From: Ichthyophonus hoferi
Lineage: Eukaryota > Opisthokonta > Ichthyosporea > Ichthyophonida > Ichthyophonidae
NCBI GenBank assembly: GCA_002751075.1
Contig: NAOQ01000746.1
Location: forward strand, 1-17,891
Reading direction: 5' to 3'
Length of the DNA stretch: 17,891 nucleotides
Shown: positions 1 through 8,950 of the stretch, one piece after another
How the letters are laid out: the number at the start of each line of letters is the position of its first letter
Numbering within the stretch: position 1 is the stretch's first letter
Notes under the pieces: model-generated
The model's input: only the letters and a program-made list of their open reading frames with translations
Database searches by the model: none
Told to the model about the DNA's origin: nothing
Made by a program: the position numbers and the translations under genes

Positions 1-131
1 GTGTAGTATAGTATAGTATAGTATAGTATAGTATAGTATAGTATAGTATAGAATAGTATAATATAATATAGCATAGCATAGTATAGTATAGTATAGTACA
101 GTATAGTATAGTATAGTATAGTATAACATAG
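1..131. repeat. (TATAG)n pentanucleotide microsatellite
   Basis: An almost pure TATAG/AGTAT tandem array with a few substitutions near 50-75, 98 and 125-131. It runs off the left edge. The same pentamer seeds the arrays in OPLAH introns 3 and 2. Confidence 0.97.
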
Positions 132-435
132 TACATAATAATCTAGCAAAGACATTTAGTTATACTTACTAGATTGCAAGGGGCTTTGGGTAGCCATCTA
201 TATGTGTAACCTAAATACAACACTTAATTAATTAACTACATTCTTCATGAATAGGCCTAGAACCTTACTGCCTTTCCCTTTACCTGTATATTTAGTTCTT
301 GTGGGGGTAATATAATTGCATATTCACAGTATTTTAATGGAAGAAATAAAACCTAATCCAATAATATTAACCGGAATAATTAATATATATATATGAGTTA
401 TAAAAAATGTTTGATTAATTACACTATGTCAAAAA

Positions 436-455
436 CCCATATTTGGTAATATGGG
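436..455. repeat. Short perfect inverted repeat
   Basis: CCCATATT and AATATGGG are separated by TGGT, so a stem of 8 bp with a 4-nt loop can form. It lies in OPLAH intron 5. No function is implied. Confidence 0.8.
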
Positions 456-590
456 GGCTCTAAAAGCATGACTTCCACCAATCAAAAATAAATAATAAAA
501 ATGCTTCATTGCTTATAAATAAAAATATTATTATATATTGTAATCATTCCTTATTTAAATTTTTAACTCTTAGAACCAATCAGGACCTAC

Positions 591-647
591 CTTTATATGT
601 GGGGTCAAATAAGCGTCTGCACATGCTGTATATCCACGTGGAACAAT
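591..647 (-). CDS. OPLAH: OPLAH exon 5 (57 nt), last one in the window
   Basis: Acceptor GTCACAG|ATT, donor AAG|GTAGGT. It encodes [19 protein letters not shown], which matches the family's [18 protein letters not shown]. It is short and easily missed. The preceding intron is only 105 nt. Confidence 0.92.
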
Positions 648-3600
648 CTGTGACGTAACATATCTCATGAGCTGTTAAAATCTGTTTGGACTCATTTCAT
701 TGGCTATATATTATATAGTATCTATCATATATAGTATATCTTAGCTACATACCTTAGCCATTGGCATAATCTGAGATGAAAGTGATACGTGAGTAAATCC
801 CATATCCAATGCTACTTTCCCTATCATCTGCTCATGTGCAGGATAGGTATAGGAATGCATAAAAACCACAGCCAATGATCTTATTCCTTGCTGGAATACT
901 TTATATAATTGGCCCCGTACTACTTCCATATCAGGTACCTGTATGCACGTATGTATGTATGTATGTATGTATGTATGTATGCATTTACTTGTGTATTAAT
1001 ATGTATATACCCATGTAAGCCCGTGTATATATGCGTGTGGTAAAGGATACAACACTAAATATATACTACAGTGGGTCTATGAAATTTACATATAGCATAG
1101 TAGTGTAGCATAGTATAGTATAATAAGATATAGTAGTGTAGTATGGTATAGTATAGTATAAAGTGAAACATAATATAGTATAGTATAATATAATACAGTA
1201 TAGTATAGTATAATATAGTATATTGTAATAGTATAATATAGTAATGTAGTATAATATAGTATATATAGTAGAGTATAGTATATTATAACTATAGTATAGT
1301 ATATATAGTAGAGTATAGTATATTATAACTATAGTATAGTATATATAGTAGAGTATAGTATATTATAGTTATAGTATAGTATAGTAGTGTAGTATAGTAG
1401 TCTAGTATAATATGGTATATATAGTAGAGTATAGTATAGTATAGTAGTGTAGTATAATATAGTATATATAATAGAGTATAGTATAGTATAGTAGTGTAGT
1501 ATAATATAGTATATATAATAGAGTATAATATATTATAGTTATGGTATAGTATAGTAGTGTAGTATAATATAGTATATATAATAGAGTATAATATAGTATA
1601 GTAGTGTAGTATAATATAGTATATATAATAGAGTATAGTATAGTATACTAGTGTAGTATAATATAGTATATAGAATAGAGTATAGTATAGTATAGTAGTG
1701 TAGTATAATATAGTATATATAATAGAGTATAGTATATTATAGTTATAGTATAGTTTAGTAGTGTAGTATAATATAGTATATATAATAGAGTATAGTATAT
1801 TATAGTTATAGTATAGTATAGTAGTGTAGTATAATATAGTATATATAATAGAGTATAATATATGATAGCTATGGGATAGTAAGGTATAGTAAAAGGGGAT
1901 TACGACTACAATTATAAGTACTACGTCAATATATCTAGTTATAAATATATCAGAATATCTATATCCTACCTTTTCTACCATCACATACTCTCCCGTGGTC
2001 CCTTTTATTATTGGTCCATTCTTATCATTTGCATCATTTTGCAGCAATACAACTCTCTCATGTACCTCCACCGTAGCAACATGCAACACAGATGGCATTT
2101 CTATTTTTAGATCAAAGATTTTAGGTCGTGATTGGGTCCCTATGTGCAATAAATCTTTAAATCCCCTAGTTACAACCAATGCAAATGGTTCTCCACGTCG
2201 TTCTAGCAGCGCATTAGTGGCTACAGTTGTTCCCATCCGAATCGATTCGATTCGACTGGTGTCCACTGGATAGATGGTATGAAGGAAATAAAGGAAAAAT
2301 GTTAATCTATAGATATCAATGTTTGTATAAATACAGGTATATATACATACTATTCTATACAAATACATATAAAAAGTACTAAAATTAATTTTACAATGCA
2401 TTTACCAGGTATGTATTCATATATGATATAGTATAATATAATCTGATATGATATAATATAGCAAAATACAGTATGATATAATACAATATAATATAATATA
2501 GTGTAATATGGTATAATATAGCATGATATAATATAACATAGTATGATATAGGAAAATATAGTACATTATAATGTAATACAGTATATTATAGTGTAATATA
2601 ATAAAATATAATATGATATAGGATCATATAGTACATTTTTATGTAATATAGTATATTATAGTGTAATATAGTAAAATATAGTGTGTTATAGGATAACATA
2701 GTACATTATAATGTAATATAGTATATCATAGTGTAATATAATAAAATATAGTATGATATAGGATAATATAGTACATTTTAATGTAATATAGTATATTATA
2801 GTGTAATATAGTAAAATATAGCAGGATATAGTATATGTACAAAGTAAATATATTGTTCTTTCAATATATTTACAATTTTATTTACAACGCATTTTTCCCC
2901 CTTTCTACCCTATCAAATGAAACCTACCAGGCCTATTACGTGGGTATGGGACTCCCGTCTGCTCCTCTAGAATTCGTCGAATTCCTACCAATGAGATTAA
3001 AGATAAATAACCATATATGGATTTATAAAAAATGTTAGTACAGTGTAATAATTTTTAGTTTCTCTCGTTTATGTCCTATACCTACATAGTGGAGAAATTA
3101 AATATTATATTGTATGGTAGTAATACATAAATATAGCATATTACAGCAATAAATATATATATAATATTCTAGTAATAAATAAGTTTATAGTATTACAATA
3201 ATAAATAAATGTGTTATGTTATAATAAGAAGCATTATATTATAGTATATTAATAAATAAATAGATTGTACAATGAAGATCATTAAATAAACTATACTAAA
3301 GAAAATAATGAATGTACATATATTACAATATCAACTATTTTTTGTATTATAGAACAAACTCATACTGTAGTAATAACTAAAATACTACAGAAATAAATGG
3401 ATATATTCATATATAATATAATAGTAAAGAATATTAAAATACGTAAATAAACAAATATAACTATAGAAACTTATTGGCTTAAATATCTTATTTTCTATTG
3501 GATACCTGATGGGCCAGTTTTAATTTTCTCTGCAATTGACTAAGAATCATTTATATTTTAATATGATATACTGATTGGAGTATACATTATATAAAATATA

Positions 3601-4118
3601 ATAACTATCATGTATGTAAGTATATATGCCTGTATAATAACATAGATGCAAGCATATTATTATACCGTCATACTATTATGCTATGATATTATCATACTAC
3701 CGCCGTATATCATACTATCACATATACTATTATACTATATATCATACAATCTTACATACCATACTACACATACACTCACAAATAACTTTGCCAAAATATA
3801 TTAAAAAATTAATAGAGTTATTCTATTGGATAGAAAAACCTTTACCAATAATACAGTATTTTAGTACCTTCTAGTTCAATAATTAATTAATTAATTAATT
3901 AACCAAGGAGAACAAAAAGCTTGCAACCTGTTCAATAAATCTCAACTACAAAATCCCCCTAACCTACCCTCTCTGGGGGCATCGGGGTAGTTATCAGGGT
4001 CCTCCGAGAGCAACTTCATAACTCTTACGACCCCCCCAGGACATTCAGCGTAAATGTCTGTAAAGGTTCCCCCTCTATCGATGCAAAATTGAAATTTTCC
4101 TTCCTTTTCTACACCCAT
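591..4118 (-). CDS. OPLAH: 5-oxoprolinase (ATP-hydrolysing), N-terminal part, five exons; 3' part lies off the left edge
   Basis: Coding exons on the minus strand are 4118-3968, 2984-2928, 2265-1970, 938-753 and 647-591, giving 747 nt and 249 residues. All junctions are GT/AG and the phases match (1, 1, 0, 0). The family converts 5-oxo-L-proline plus ATP to L-glutamate in the cytosol, in the gamma-glutamyl cycle. What is seen: DRGGTFTD (residues 14-21), the N-terminal hydantoinase/oxoprolinase motif; [19 protein letters not shown] (77-95); [29 protein letters not shown] (186-199); and [16 protein letters not shown] in exon 5. Each matches human OPLAH, as I remember it, almost without gaps. 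The ATG at 4118 sits within about one residue of the human start. The human enzyme is about 1,288 residues, so only about a fifth is present. No coding continuation is visible in 1-590. The introns are 983, 662, 1031 and 105 nt, and the large ones are swollen by microsatellites. Confidence 0.95.
753..938 (-). CDS. OPLAH: OPLAH exon 4 (186 nt)
   Basis: Acceptor GCATACAG|GTA, donor AAG|GTATGT. It encodes 62 residues (169-230) including [20 protein letters not shown] and [16 protein letters not shown]. The acceptor lies right beside a (GTAT)n microsatellite. Confidence 0.95.
949..980. repeat. (GTAT)8 microsatellite beside an OPLAH acceptor
   Basis: Eight near-perfect GTAT units, about 10 bp from the 3' splice site of OPLAH exon 4. 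In the sense of the gene this is an ATAC run leading into GCATACAG. Confidence 0.95.
1090..1885. repeat. Compound minisatellite built from TATAG pentamers, units of about 63 and 46-47 bp
   Basis: The landmark GTAGTG recurs at 1445, 1491, 1554, 1601, 1695, 1758 and 1821, with spacings of 63 (1491-1554, 1695-1758, 1758-1821) and 46-47 (1445-1491, 1554-1601). Each unit carries a GTAGTGTAGTATAATATAG segment and an AATAGAGTATA segment, and the long form adds TTATAGTTATAG. It fills most of OPLAH intron 3. Because 63 is a multiple of 3, a long minus-strand frame stays open by chance and reads as Tyr/Ile/Leu/Thr repeats. Confidence 0.9.
1970..2265 (-). CDS. OPLAH: OPLAH exon 3 (296 nt)
   Basis: Acceptor TATCCAG|TG, donor AAG|GTAGGA. 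It encodes residues 70-168, from [19 protein letters not shown] through [19 protein letters not shown] and [10 protein letters not shown] to GEYVMVEK. The frame stays open past the donor into the minisatellite intron, but that extension is not coding. Confidence 0.95.
2420..2833. repeat. 70-bp minisatellite derived from pentamers
   Basis: GTACATTATAATGTAATA-like landmarks begin at 2561, 2631, 2701 and 2771, exactly 70 bp apart, and each is followed by TATTATAGTGTAATATA, TAAAATATA and a GATATAGGA-type segment. 2420-2560 is a less regular array of the same sort. It lies in OPLAH intron 2. The unit equals 14 pentamers, which suggests it arose by amplifying a mutated pentamer block. Confidence 0.92.
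2928..2984 (-). CDS. OPLAH: OPLAH exon 2 (57 nt)
   Basis: Acceptor TTGGTAG|GA and donor CCTG|GTAGGT. It encodes [18 protein letters not shown], the family's GIRRILE...PR..P segment. It completes the Gly codon split with exon 1 and leaves one base for the Val shared with exon 3. A plus-strand ORF over this exon is a shadow. Confidence 0.93.
2985..3967. other. OPLAH intron 1
   Basis: AT-rich non-coding sequence with loose AATAAATA-type periodicity at 3120-3450, imperfect ATACTAT repeats at 3660-3780 and an (AATT)n run at 3881-3902. I see no gene in it. Confidence 0.7.
3881..3902. repeat. (AATT)n tetranucleotide run
   Basis: Five and a half perfect AATT units in OPLAH intron 1. Confidence 0.95.
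3968..4118 (-). CDS. OPLAH: OPLAH exon 1 (start codon, residues 1-50 plus one base)
   Basis: Begins ATG GGT GTA GAA at 4118 and encodes [12 protein letters not shown] followed by [17 protein letters not shown] and [17 protein letters not shown]. The donor is G|GTAGGTT at 3967. Another reading frame across this exon and its 5' flank is open but is only a shadow. Confidence 0.95.
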
Positions 4119-4421
4119 TTTCGTTCTTTATATCCTTGCGTGTCTGTCTGTGTATTTGTCTGGCAAGAGAACGAAAGAAACATAAAGGATTAGGAGCGCG
4201 AATGAATTGAAGTAACTGGGCTTGTGTATGTTCAAGTGTGTATAGATGTATGTGGATGAATGCTCTCAATATACCATTATCCTAGGTATGCTGTACCGTT
4301 TTTGGAAGCTAATGTATTGGAAATATAGAAAACAAAACATGAGAAAAACAACAATAAGCATACAGTCTAACTAACCATATAGATAAATATGGTTTATGTC
4401 TGAAAGTATACCGAGTATTTT

Positions 4422-4445
4422 ACACACACAAACACACACACACAC
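4422..4445. repeat. (CA)n dinucleotide microsatellite
   Basis: About 12 CA units interrupted once by an extra A, some 300 bp upstream of the OPLAH start codon. Confidence 0.95.
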
Positions 4446-4660
4446 GTGAACATACACAGGCCCAGTGTACGGATGATTTTACCTTATATTACCCTTATTA
4501 TTACTGTAAATTTAAATAATTTTAGTTACCATAATATGGAAGATAATATAAATATATGCTTGCATAGCATAAATATTGTAATATATTATTATCGTAACAC
4601 TAAAAAAAACATCAAATAAGCTATTAAGCCTATCTCAATTTAAATGTTCTGAACAATAGA

Positions 4661-4678
4661 AGGGGCGGATCTAGGAAT
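4661..4678. mobile_element. Possible end of a hAT-like non-autonomous transposon (single end)
   Basis: AGGGGCGGATCTAGGAATT resembles the terminal inverted repeat that I recall for many animal hAT-type elements (CAGGGGCGGATCTAGGA...). No reverse-complement partner was found in the window, so this is a lone end or a chance match. Confidence 0.25.
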
Positions 4679-5175
4679 TGTTTATATCAAGCCAATTATA
4701 TAATAGGTCATTTATGCTCAGCCAATCTATATTCTTCTTATAAGATTGCTATTTAAACAATCACCAATGATTTCTTTGTATTTTATTCACTCCATTTCTT
4801 AGCTATTTCTTAGGCTAAGAAATTGCTTGAGCTTATATAACTAAACCATTACAGTAATATCACCCATGTCACTCAGGTCAACTGGAGCATGAAAGTTACT
4901 GTGCCTGCTGGGTGCATTGTACTTAAAATTATATTAATAGGCAGCTAATGTAATTTTTATGGTAATAATTATCACACCAGTGTCATAAGTCTTTCTGCTT
5001 AAATTGTGTATTTGCCTGGGCGGCATGAGGAAAAAAAAAATTGTAAGTGTTACAATTTAGTTATAATTGTTATTATTGGTTGAACCCGTAGTAAATAAGA
5101 TTAAAGAAGTAGGTTTAGGCTGGCAATTGTGTTGCTTTAAAAATACTAAACACAACAACATGATAATGGAAACTA

Positions 5176-5470
5176 ATTGAAAAAATGTTGGGAGATAAAT
5201 TGGGAAAGCCTACTAGAGTGTTTCCTATATATAATCCCCCTAAGTGAAAGTGTGCTCTTTTTATCTTTAGAGAAACGTATGTCTGTAACCAAACATGCAG
5301 CTAAACCCCTTAGGAATATATCCATGTTAATTAAGGGGGTGGCTGATAGAAGGTTTGTGCCATTGTGCATATCTAAGCAGTCCGTGCTAAATAAAACCTT
5401 GTAATTATCAAGTAAGACCTGGATAATAATCTTGCAATGTTTATCCAAACCACAAATGCTCTGTTCTGTG
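5176..5470 (-). CDS. Unrecognised open frame with a good 3' splice site
   Basis: A strong pyrimidine tract and acceptor (TTTTTTTGTTACCCTGCAG) end at 5471. A frame of about 98 residues then runs to a stop at about 5173 (TEQSICGLDKHCKIIIQVLL ... LRGLAACLVTDIRFSKDKK ... SQFISQHFFN). Its composition is more protein-like than the surroundings, with Cys, Asp, Gly and Arg. I know no family that fits. The candidate exon at 5866-5970 ends in phase 1 and this frame needs phase 2, so the two do not join. If they were joined, the frame used would be AQNRAFVVWINIARLLS..., which stops after 35 residues. It may be a terminal exon, a fossil or chance. Confidence 0.2.
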
Positions 5471-5865
5471 CTGCAGGGTAACAAAAAAAACGGCTAGGCA
5501 ATTATAAATAATAAATACATTTTTTTATAAATAGAAAGCAAGAGATCAAAAGCATGCACATAACAATAGAAAAACAGAAATAAACCAAACACACATACCA
5601 TATAGCCAGGTTATGACTGTTCATTAGGTTTGTATTAGAAGTGTGCAGAATGTCATTTATAAGAAACATGAAATGCTCAGGTATGGTGTAGCGCTTTACG
5701 TGGAATACATCGAAAAAGCCCTAGATGTCTGATAACAGAAGCAGCTAGTTAAATACTTGCAAATTGTTAGGTATTATGGTAAATATGTTGGTACATATAT
5801 TGCACAACTTTAATAAATAATTTCTTTTTTAAAATATTTTTAAAGGAGGGTTTAATATGACTTAC

Positions 5866-5970
5866 CCTTTACAATGTGAGACTCCTCATTGTTTAGATGA
5901 ACTTTCATCCTCTTGTTCTTGCCAATCATGCACAGTTTAACAAAGTTTTTCAGGTAATGTAAAATGCCAC
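5866..5970 (-). CDS. Candidate internal exon of an unrecognised gene
   Basis: It has a near-consensus acceptor (TAATCTCAG|G) and a consensus donor (G|GTAAGT). Only one frame is open across its 105 nt: GILHYLKNFVKLCMIG followed by KNKRMKVHLNNEESHIVK. The exon is symmetric (phase 1 in, phase 1 out), so it could be skipped without a frame change. Composition is Lys/Asn-rich. No family is recognised and no convincing neighbouring exon was found. A 27-codon Cys-rich ORF runs antisense at 5857-5940, so the strand is not certain. Confidence 0.35.
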
Positions 5971-6033
5971 CTGAGATTAGGCGCTATTGGGTAGGGACGG
6001 ACGTACTAATTAAAACTGTATACTATCCTATAA

Positions 6034-6210
6034 TATACATTATGTAAGGAACCAGATATTTCTGTTTGGCTAAGAACCCGTTTTTGTGATTTAGAGAATT
6101 GCCCCTGTGTGCGGTTTGAGACATCACTGATGACTATGGCACCAGCTGAGTCTTTTGACCATTTCCCTATACGAACCCCTTTCGAGTGGTCTCGTTTATT
6201 CTCTTATTAG
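6034..6210 (+). pseudogene. Protein-like open stretch of 58 codons, unrecognised
   Basis: Between an in-frame TAA at 6031 and TAG at 6208 the frame reads YTLCKEPDISVWLRTRFC, then DLENCPCVRFETSLMTMAPA and ESFDHFPIRTPFEWSRLFSY. Trp, Cys, Pro and Arg content is high, unlike translations of random AT-rich DNA. Methionines occur at 6130 and 6136. A perfect hairpin starts 7 bp after the stop. The same frame holds the Cys-rich ORF at 5857-5940, separated from it by several stops. It could be a remnant of a gene or element, and I cannot name it. Confidence 0.2.
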
Positions 6211-6216
6211 GTTCCG

Positions 6217-6238
6217 AATATGGAGATTTCTCCATATT
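6217..6238 (+). repeat. Perfect 10-bp inverted repeat (hairpin) just after an open frame
   Basis: AATATGGAGA and TCTCCATATT are separated by TT. The stem is perfect over 10 bp. It is not the histone 3' stem-loop consensus. Confidence 0.8.
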
Positions 6239-7029
6239 GTTACTTCTATATATATTAATTTGATTTAACTGTTTAATTGTGATAAAAATCAAGGTGTTGA
6301 TCTAACAGAAAGTTATCTTTGTAAATAATATTCCCTTCATGTAACATACAGTAATTATATAAGTAAATAAAAAAAAATGTATAAATACCAGGACAAAACT
6401 CGTAGTTATTTTTAAGTTTCCAAGATAACCAAAGCTAGAGTCCTGCACTTACTTTTATACTGGTTTGTTTATTATTTTAAAGCGGGATTGATTAGTTAAT
6501 TCCAATTAGAATCAATGGTATACTAAAGTTTAGCTTTTTGTTATTGCGCCAATAACATAGTCGATGGCGCAAGCTTATATAACTTGTAGAAGAAAAAATT
6601 TGCGTGCTTCAGGGAATAAACACGCAGTTAAAGTTTCTAATTATAACTGTACGATAATTTTATTAGATATAATATCAAAATATGCTATTAATATTTTAAT
6701 ATATTAACCGGAGTATGACTTACTTCTTGTTTTAACTGGTAAAATATATTATTTTTGACAACTATTCCAATTGAAAATGAGGTACTTAGATCATTGGTTA
6801 ACTAGTTTTAGTCCAGTTCGGAACTATAAAAATTGCGGGTCAGATAACTTGATTTGCTCGTGGAACACTCTACGGTAGTTTTGTCCTGCGATTAAGATTT
6901 TAGTACTAATTTATGGGAAAATGCACAATATTTATACATTCAGAAAGGAGTTATATGTTGAATGCCAGATGGGAAAATACTTTTCCTTCAACACATTATC
7001 ACATATCACTTACTATGCCATCATAGTAT

Positions 7030-7145
7030 ATTTATTGCATTACATTATATTATACAATACCATATCATATTGTATCGTACCATGCCATACCATATCATAT
7101 TGTACTATGTCACATAATAGAATACCAACCATACCATATTATATA
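7030..7145. repeat. Imperfect pentamer and hexamer low-complexity array
   Basis: Repeated CATACC, ATATCAT and TTGTACTA-like motifs. The frame covering it translates to low-complexity Tyr/Ile/Ser sequence, which I do not consider coding. Confidence 0.7.
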
Positions 7146-7917
7146 ATGTAACGTTACACTTTGCCTTACGACAATAAAAATACAGAAATATACAAACTCA
7201 TGAATTAATTTGAATTACATCCTCAAAACATAACATAAACAGTAAATCTTACCTCATCCATATTATTAAGGCACAACTTAATAAGGCTAGTAATATCATT
7301 GACTGGTACATTTTCATTAGCAGTTTCATATAATTTTTGAAATATAATATAATGGTATGGTAGTATAGTGTCGTAGTATAGTATTATAATGGTATGATGA
7401 GAACATAATGGTGTACGAGTAAAATATTAGCGTGATATAACATGATAATATAATGGTATTATATAACAAAATGCATTATTGCTAGGGCTATGCTGTGATA
7501 GCATGATAGTATGCGGGTTTAAAAGTTTATACGTAGCATAATATGCATAAGAGTATAAGAGTATAATAGTACGGTGATGTGATATAATAGTATTGTAACA
7601 ATGATAGTGTCGACATAATTGAACTTATATATATGATATCACATAATATAGTATAATGTAATATAGATAGACACTCAAACAGTAAAGGGAAATAGTTGGT
7701 AAGAGGGGAAATATATTTAACATACGAAATAACGTCTATGTGCATATCATACTGACTCATATATAAACAGCACATCATACGGACAGATACATATGCATAC
7801 ACCATTTGAAATACTTTACAAGTGTATCTGCATATACACAGATGTATACATACATACATATATTGATATATATACATGCATAATATTATAATATATGCAT
7901 ATATATGCAGATCATCT

Positions 7918-8045
7918 TGTATTGCTGTTTAGCACCAATAGGTTGCATTAACTATTTTCTTAGCTGCATATGAAATAATAATTGCTAATGATATTATATG
8001 TTTATAGTTATATAAAGAAATACTCAAATTAATTAAATGCTTTTG
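7918..8045 (+). repeat. Copy 1 of a dispersed repeat
   Basis: Shares the string TTTAGCACCAATAG and then CTGCATATGAAATAATAATTGCTAAT-like sequence with the copy at 8766. Its tail (TATAAAGAAATACTCAAATT and on) matches the copy at 9690. Identity to copy 2 is roughly 80% by eye over about 110 bp. The class is unknown. Confidence 0.7.
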
Positions 8046-8765
8046 TTGTAATACTTCCCTTTGGCCTAGATGGATCATTACACCTAGGACATAAAAAATA
8101 TGAAAAAAATAATATGAAAAGTACCTTAACATGGTGACTAATTAGCTATAGGCTTGTCGCTCACTAACTGAACTAGATCATTTCTGATGGGATTCAGAAG
8201 TGACTGTGGCATGGCATTCAATGTAAAAAACAAAACAAAAGATAGTTCACCATGTATATATGTTAAATGTTCCTGTTCGCTCTGGCTCTTGTTCTGGCTC
8301 CTTCTCTGGCTCTTGCATATGGCGTTTAGCGGCTGGCGGCTGAGATGTGGCCCAGTTTTGCACATTACCTTGGTGCCACTTTGAAGCTGGAAATGTTGAT
8401 AGTTCAAATGCAGATTTGAAGACAGTGTATAGATGTAACAAAATTGAGTTTCTCCACGTAAAGGTCAATGGGTTGATATAGGATGGGGTGTAAAATGTTT
8501 TCGGCATTTGTGGATGTGTGACTTGATAGAATTCCCAGATTTTGTGACTATTAGAATACCAAATTAAAAGACATTTTAACATGTTCCTTTGCATACACGA
8601 AGTACAGATATGATAATATATACTTTTACTGCTAAACAGGTCAGCAGAATTTATCTTAGGCAGGATGCCTAAGCAATGTGCTATCTGACCTCTAAAGTAT
8701 ATGATCTGAAATGGCTTATTATAGTTACAGGATCTCAAACATTGGCTGGTTCAATTTTTATAGAT
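8046..8765. other. Between repeat copies 1 and 2, no gene recognised
   Basis: Two overlapping minus-strand frames are open here (down to 8138 and 8247). One reads through a three-unit 12-bp repeat as Glu-Pro-Glu-x. The two frames switch quality part-way and neither has a family match that I know. I leave them uncalled as genes. Confidence 0.4.
8281..8316. repeat. Three tandem 12-bp units
   Basis: Units TCTGGCTCTTGT, TCTGGCTCCTTC and TCTGGCTCTTGC. On the minus strand one frame gives EPEKEPEQEPER. It is the most GC-rich patch of this intergenic region. Confidence 0.9.
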
Positions 8766-8880
8766 TACCTTGGATTGCCGTTTAGCACCAATAGATAGCA
8801 ATAACTATTTTTTCAGGCTACATATGCAATAATAATTGCTAATACTATGAAATGTTTATAACTATATATAAGATTCTGAA
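8766..8880 (+). repeat. Copy 2 of the dispersed repeat
   Basis: Direct orientation relative to copy 1: TTTAGCACCAATAG, then AATAACTATTTTTTCAGGCTA, then GCAATAATAATTGCTAATAC. The similarity to copy 1 fades after about 8875. Confidence 0.7.
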
Positions 8881-8950
8881 GGAGTTCTATTGACCTTGCC
8901 CACAGTTCTTCGGGATCCCCATTGATTTTCGTAATCGATTGTTGATATTT
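8813..8950 (-). pseudogene. Open stretch with a membrane-like segment, unrecognised
   Basis: Minus-strand frame KYQQSITKINGDPEELWARS, then IELLQNLIYSYKHFIVLA and IIIAYVA, then a stop at 8813. CTAGTTCAG immediately before it could be an acceptor. The final hydrophobic run overlaps repeat copy 2, and the same block in copy 1 reads NYKHIISLAIIISYAA. Just upstream on this strand, 9171-8956 is also open. This may be a decayed duplicated exon family or coincidence. Confidence 0.2.

Larger units (their letters stand above)
1..590. other. OPLAH intron 5, partial
   Basis: No coding continuation was found on the minus strand. It holds the left-edge pentamer repeat, a perfect short inverted repeat at 436-455 and AT-rich sequence. 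The next exon (expected to start near RYV.GF) must lie off the left edge. Confidence 0.6.
4119..5172. other. Upstream flank of OPLAH
   Basis: Contains the presumed OPLAH promoter and 5' UTR. No TATA box can be called in such AT-rich DNA. Three CCAAT pentamers lie at 4692, 4722 and 4764. A CA run is at 4422-4445 and a hAT-like motif at 4661. Open frames next to the OPLAH start are shadows of exon 1. No gene is recognised. Confidence 0.5.
5971..7920. other. Intergenic, no gene recognised
   Basis: It holds a protein-like ORF and hairpin (6034-6238), then AT-rich sequence with imperfect ATACC/ATATC repeats (about 7020-7145) and ATGGTA/TATAG low-complexity stretches (about 7340-7470). Open frames inside the low-complexity parts are not coding. 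Confidence 0.5.

Noticed and set aside
1289-2401. A 370-codon minus-strand open frame
   Set aside because: Only 1970-2265 is coding (OPLAH exon 3). The rest is translation of the 63-bp minisatellite, which stays open because its period is a multiple of three, plus intron sequence.
1090-2833. Regularly spaced repeats as a CRISPR array
   Set aside because: The units are contiguous tandem minisatellites without unique spacers, in introns of a eukaryotic gene.
6121-6140. CTGATGA as a hammerhead ribozyme core
   Set aside because: No GAAA at the right distance and no matching stems. The other CTGATGA-like sites (10604, 14461) fail in the same way.
6921-7151. 76-codon plus-strand frame
   Set aside because: Mostly a translation of imperfect pentamer repeats (Ser/Tyr/Ile/Thr), with no homology or splice evidence.
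7527-7877. 116-codon minus-strand frame
   Set aside because: Tyr/Ile/Leu/Ser-rich translation of low-complexity TA-rich sequence, with no splice or homology support.
8138-8738. Two overlapping minus-strand frames (89 and 163 codons) as a gene
   Set aside because: No family, no consistent splice structure, and much of the apparent quality comes from a three-unit 12-bp repeat.
7918-8880. Repeat copies 1 and 2 as paired long terminal repeats
   Set aside because: The copies are diverged, have no shared sharp ends, and a third copy lies outside the pair. No element body is recognisable between them.
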